Positions 43,987-46,847 of a DNA stretch of 46,847 bases are shown one piece after another. The notes under the pieces were generated by a model. That model did not search any database. It was not told the origin of the DNA and saw nothing but the letters and a program-made list of their open reading frames with translations. Position numbers and translations under genes: made by a program. The DNA is from Bradyrhizobium guangdongense (GTDB lineage Bacteria > Pseudomonadota > Alphaproteobacteria > Rhizobiales > Xanthobacteraceae). Numbering within the stretch: the first letter of the stretch is position 1; each line of letters begins with the position of its first letter. Where the stretch lies: contig NZ_PPPT01000007.1 of the NCBI RefSeq assembly GCF_006483445.1, positions 1 to 46,847 on the forward strand. Direction: 5' to 3'.

Positions 43987-44859
43987 ATGGCGCAGACCAT
44001 GGTCCGATGCCGCGAAATCAGGGAGTCCGACGTCGATGCCGTCGCGGACTTGCTGACGCGCGGCTTCGGCCGGTCCCGCGCCTATTGGATGCAGGGTCTG
44101 CAGCGCCAGGCGTTGCGTAACATGCCAGAAGGCTATCCCCGCTTCGGCTACATGCTCGATCATGACGGTGCGCCGGTCGGCGTGCTGTTGCTGCTCTACA
44201 CGGCGCGCAAGGAGGGCGGCGAGACCGCGATCCAGTGCAATCTGTCGAGCTGGTATGTTGAGCCTGATTTCCGCAACTACGCGACCATGCTGACCAAGGT
44301 CGCGCAGCGGCACAAGGACGTCACCTATCTCAACATCAGCCCGGCGACCAAGACCTGGCCGATCATCGAGACGCAGGGCTTTCGCTCCTATTGCAGCGGA
44401 TTGTTCTTCTCGTTCCCACTGCTGGCACCGGCACGACCCGACGTTGCGGTCGAGATCGTCTCTGCCGACGCGACAGGGATCGACGACATATCGGCGGCGG
44501 AAGTCGAACTGCTCACGCGCCACGCCCGGTATGGCTGCCTGAGCCTGGTGTGCCGCACGGCGGATGGCGCATTCCCCTTCATCCTGCAACCGATGCGCAT
44601 CCGCCGCGGCTGGATCGCGCCGCCGGTGATGCAGCTGATCTATTGCCGCGACATCGCCGACTACGTCGCCTGCGCGAGCGCCATCGGCCGCGTGGTGCTG
44701 CGGCATGGCAAGATCTCGGTGAGCCTCGATTCCAACGGGCCGATCGCAGGGCTCGCCGGCATCTACACCGAGGCCCGCGGGCGGAAATATTTCAAAGGCC
44801 CAAAACCGCCGCGGCTTGCCGATCTCACGGATACGGAGTTGGTGCTGTACGGGCCGTGA
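43987..44859 (+). CDS. GNAT-like acyltransferase of the carrier-protein locus
   Basis: A 290-residue protein with an N-terminal GNAT-like fold: VRCREIRESDVDAVADLLTR is the first strand and helix, GYMLDHDGAPVGVLLLLYTA the next strands, and SSWYVEPDFRNYATMLTKVA the acyl-CoA-binding region; YLNISPATKTWPIIETQGFR matches the later helix. The remaining 150 residues may form a second degenerate GNAT-like domain. The fold can move an acyl group from CoA or a carrier protein to an amine. Its place after the amino acid:[carrier protein] ligase suggests that it transfers, or is modified by, the tethered aminoacyl product. The acceptor is unknown. Confidence 0.75.
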   Translation: MAQTMVRCREIRESDVDAVADLLTRGFGRSRAYWMQGLQRQALRNMPEGYPRFGYMLDHDGAPVGVLLLLYTARKEGGETAIQCNLSSWYVEPDFRNYATMLTKVAQRHKDVTYLNISPATKTWPIIETQGFRSYCSGLFFSFPLLAPARPDVAVEIVSADATGIDDISAAEVELLTRHARYGCLSLVCRTADGAFPFILQPMRIRRGWIAPPVMQLIYCRDIADYVACASAIGRVVLRHGKISVSLDSNGPIAGLAGIYTEARGRKYFKGPKPPRLADLTDTELVLYGP

Positions 44860-44891
44860 GGGACGCGTAAGCGGCGGCCCGCTCTCCGCAG

Positions 44892-45013
44892 TCGTCCTGG
44901 CGAAAGCCAGGACCCATTACCACCAGCGGGAATTGCTTTCGGGATCGTTGTTCCCCCACCCGTCGCACCACGAGCACTCGGGGTAATAGGTCCTGGCTTT
45001 CGCCAGGACGACG
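44892..45013. repeat. Palindromic intergenic repeat (family C, copy 3)
   Basis: CGTCCTGGCGAAAGCCAGGA at the left mirrors TCCTGGCTTTCGCCAGGACG at the right, with CCCATTACC and GGGTAATAGG inside. It is the same family as the copies at 35391 and 40830. It occupies most of the gap 44860-45081, where no gene is seen. Confidence 0.85.
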
Positions 45014-45081
45014 TTGGAGAGGCATCGCGCCTCCCGCAAGCTCGGAAAGCGTGGTAAAAACTACCATCCCGGAGCCACCCC

Positions 45082-45696
45082 ATGTCCACCCGCAGCACCC
45101 ATTGGGAAAACGTCTACGCGACCAAGGGCGAGACTGAGGTGAGCTGGTTTCAGGACTCCCCCGCCATCTCGCTCGCGTTAATCAAGGCCGCAAATCCCGA
45201 CCCCACGGCAGCTATCATCGACATCGGCGGCGGCGCGTCGCGGCTGGTCGATTGTTTGTTGCAGGAGGGATACCGCTCGCTCGCCGTGCTCGACCTCTCC
45301 GCCAATGCGCTGGAGGCCGCCAAGGCACGGATCGGTCCGGCCGCGTCAAGCGTCGACTGGATCGTGTCCGACGTCACGACGTGGCGGCCGACAAAATCCT
45401 ACGACGTCTGGCACGACCGCGCGGCGTTCCATTTTTTGACCGAGCCCCGCGACCGGGCGGCCTATGTCGAACGCCTGCAATCGGCCGTCCGCCCCGGCGG
45501 AGCGGTCATCATCGGCACGTTTGCCCTCGATGGCCCCGAAAAATGCAGCGGCCTGCCGGTGCAACGCTACGACGGCAAGAGCCTCGCGGTGGAGCTCGGC
45601 GCGTCATTCGAGCTGATCGAGACGCACAGCGAGATCCACAGCACGCCGTGGAAATCGACCCAGGCGTTCCAGTTCAGCCGATTCCGGAAGATCTAA
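45082..45696 (+). CDS. Class I SAM-dependent methyltransferase
   Basis: A 204-residue methyltransferase. The SAM-binding motif I is AAIIDIGGGASRLVDCLL, the acidic end of strand 2 is AVLDLSANALEAAKARIG, and motif post-I/II is VDWIVSDVTTW followed by YDVWHDRAAFHFL. It begins STHWENVYATKGETEVSWFQ, a start shared with small thiopurine- or tellurite-resistance-like methyltransferases. The substrate is unknown. GGAG precedes the start. Its stop codon overlaps that of the convergent aminotransferase by three bases (CTAA). Confidence 0.88.
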   Translation: MSTRSTHWENVYATKGETEVSWFQDSPAISLALIKAANPDPTAAIIDIGGGASRLVDCLLQEGYRSLAVLDLSANALEAAKARIGPAASSVDWIVSDVTTWRPTKSYDVWHDRAAFHFLTEPRDRAAYVERLQSAVRPGGAVIIGTFALDGPEKCSGLPVQRYDGKSLAVELGASFELIETHSEIHSTPWKSTQAFQFSRFRKI

Positions 45697-46580
45697 GCCG
45701 CCAGCCGCACCGCGTGCGCAAAATCCCAATAGAGCTTTCGCGCCTTGGTGTAGAACGGGCCCGGCTGGAGCTGGCGATCGTCGATGCGGATGACGGGCGC
45801 GACTTTTGCAAAGTTGCCGGTCGAGAAAATCTCGTCGGCGGTCTGGAAATCGGCATAGCGCAGCGTCGCCTCGACGACGGTGACGCCGTCGCCGCGCAGC
45901 AGCGAGATCACGCGCTGGCGGGTGATGCCGTTGAGGAAGGTGCCGTTCGGCGCCGGCGTATAGACGATGCCGTCCTTGGCCATGAACACGTTGGAATTGC
46001 CGAACTCCGCGACATTGCCGAGCATGTCGAGCATCAGGGCGTTCTGAAAACCGCGCGAGGCGGCCTCGGCCAGCGCACGCGAATTGTTCGGGTAGAGGCA
46101 CGCCGCCTTGGCATCGACCGGCGCGCTTTCGGCGGTCGGCCGGCGGAACGGCGACAGCGTGATCGCGTTACCGACCGGCTTCGGCATCGGCGCCTCGTAG
46201 ATGCACAGGCACCAGTTGGTGGTTTCGGGGTCGAACAGCACGCCGCCACCCGAGCCGTTCTCGGCCCAGTACATCGGGCGGACGTAGAGCTCGGCCTTCG
46301 GCGCAAAGCGGGCAATGCCTTCACGCGCGAGCGACAGCCAGGTGTCGGTCTCGACGACCGGCTTCAAGCCAAAATTGATCGCGGATTGATTGGCGCGGGC
46401 GCAGTGGCGGTCGAGATCGGGAGCGACGCCTTCAAAAGCGCGCGCGCCGTCAAAAATGACCGAGCCCAGCCAGGCGCCATGCGTGCGCGGCCCCATGATC
46501 GGGACGTTACCGTCGTGCCATTGCCCCTCGAAGAAGGTCCAGCTCGGCGAGTATTCGATGGGTTTCTTGATCTCGGCCAT
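45693..46580 (-). CDS. Branched-chain amino acid aminotransferase family protein
   Basis: A 295-residue fold-type IV PLP enzyme. Family marks are SVIFDGARAFEGV, the PLP lysine Lys158 in VDAKAACLYPNNSRAL, ALMLDMLGNVAEFGNSNVFM with the glutamate and asparagine that contact PLP, and FLNGITRQRVISLL. The start MAEIKKPIEYSPSW at 46580 has AAGGAGAG upstream; a longer frame reaches into the end repeat and is rejected. It most likely interconverts branched-chain amino and keto acids (IlvE-like). D-amino acid aminotransferases share the fold, and the AEFGNSNVF loop departs from the usual IlvE SEGSGENIF, so the substrate is not certain. Confidence 0.85.
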   Translation of the reverse strand: MAEIKKPIEYSPSWTFFEGQWHDGNVPIMGPRTHGAWLGSVIFDGARAFEGVAPDLDRHCARANQSAINFGLKPVVETDTWLSLAREGIARFAPKAELYVRPMYWAENGSGGGVLFDPETTNWCLCIYEAPMPKPVGNAITLSPFRRPTAESAPVDAKAACLYPNNSRALAEAASRGFQNALMLDMLGNVAEFGNSNVFMAKDGIVYTPAPNGTFLNGITRQRVISLLRGDGVTVVEATLRYADFQTADEIFSTGNFAKVAPVIRIDDRQLQPGPFYTKARKLYWDFAHAVRLAA

Positions 46581-46672
46581 GAACGGGCTCTCCTTAAAAT
46601 TCGTCGCTGGCATAGTACCGTAATGTGGCGGCACTATTGTCCCAATTTCTAAAGGATTCGCTGCGGTTTTCA

Positions 46673-46847
46673 CCCTCTCCCCTTGTGGGAGAGGGTGGCT
46701 TCGCGGTAGCGAAGCCGGGTGAGGGGTCTCTCTCCGCGAACTCACCTGTGGAGAGAACCCCTCATCCGGCGCCGTAGCCGAAGCTTCGCTTCGGCGTTCT
46801 TAAGAACGGCGGCCGGAAGGCCGCCTATGCCACCTTCTCCCACAAGG
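46673..46847. repeat. Compound palindromic repeat (family D) running off the right edge
   Basis: CCCTCTCCCCTTGTGGGAGA starts near 46674 and its complement CTTCTCCCACAAGG ends at the window edge. Internal hairpins include CTTCGC..GCGAAG and GGCGGCCGGAAGGCCGCC. It is the same family as the tandem pair between urtE and urtD. Upstream, 46581-46672 holds the aminotransferase leader and no other gene. Confidence 0.8.

Overview
The window reads as chromosomal DNA of an alphaproteobacterium, most likely Bradyrhizobium or a close relative. The basis is the high GC content, the mix of acyl-CoA catabolism, amide/urea uptake and methylthioadenosine salvage genes, an amino acid:[carrier protein] ligase of the kind studied in Bradyrhizobium japonicum, and several families of palindromic intergenic repeats. 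I see no rRNA, tRNA, insertion sequence, phage or CRISPR array.

Region 1 (1-8203) is an acyl-CoA catabolic block. On the minus strand, in transcription order, are two acyl-CoA dehydrogenases, a glutathione S-transferase, an AraC-type regulator, a beta-keto acid cleavage enzyme and a biotin-dependent acyl-CoA carboxylase carboxyltransferase cut by the left edge. An acyl-CoA synthetase is divergent at 6650. Together they suggest activation, dehydrogenation, carboxylation and cleavage of a branched or cyclic acid.

Region 2 (8240-19376) is envelope-related: a sulfotransferase and a family 2 glycosyltransferase that appear to share an accessory domain, an XRE-type regulator, a VIT/vWA protein ending in an LPKTA sorting signal with its dedicated class GN sortase, a second glycosyltransferase, a fused ADP-forming acyl-CoA synthetase and a solitary MCE protein. 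A large autotransporter (19383-22496, minus) follows.

Region 3 (22770-35378) is a coherent amide/urea locus. On the minus strand lie a five-gene Urt/Fmd-type ABC transporter, formamidase fmdA, the zinc-ribbon protein fmdB and aliphatic amidase amiE. Divergent from it is a hybrid histidine kinase whose N-terminal half is an NCS1-like permease, overlapping a LuxR-type response regulator gene. The shared intergenic region holds two perfect inverted repeats and a sigma-54-like promoter. The likely logic is that the permease-kinase senses a small nitrogen compound and controls its import and hydrolysis to ammonium.

Region 4 (35541-40714) holds a Baeyer-Villiger-type monooxygenase, a secreted S1 protease, a HAD phosphatase and the mtnP-mtnA pair.

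Region 5 (41008-44859) is a small carrier-protein pathway: an acyl carrier protein divergent from an acyl-CoA dehydrogenase-like protein, a seryl-tRNA-synthetase-like amino acid:[carrier protein] ligase and a putative acyltransferase, around an AT-rich control region with palindromes. Its product is unknown to me and it is one of the two most interesting loci here. A methyltransferase and a branched-chain aminotransferase close the window, which ends inside a repeat cluster.
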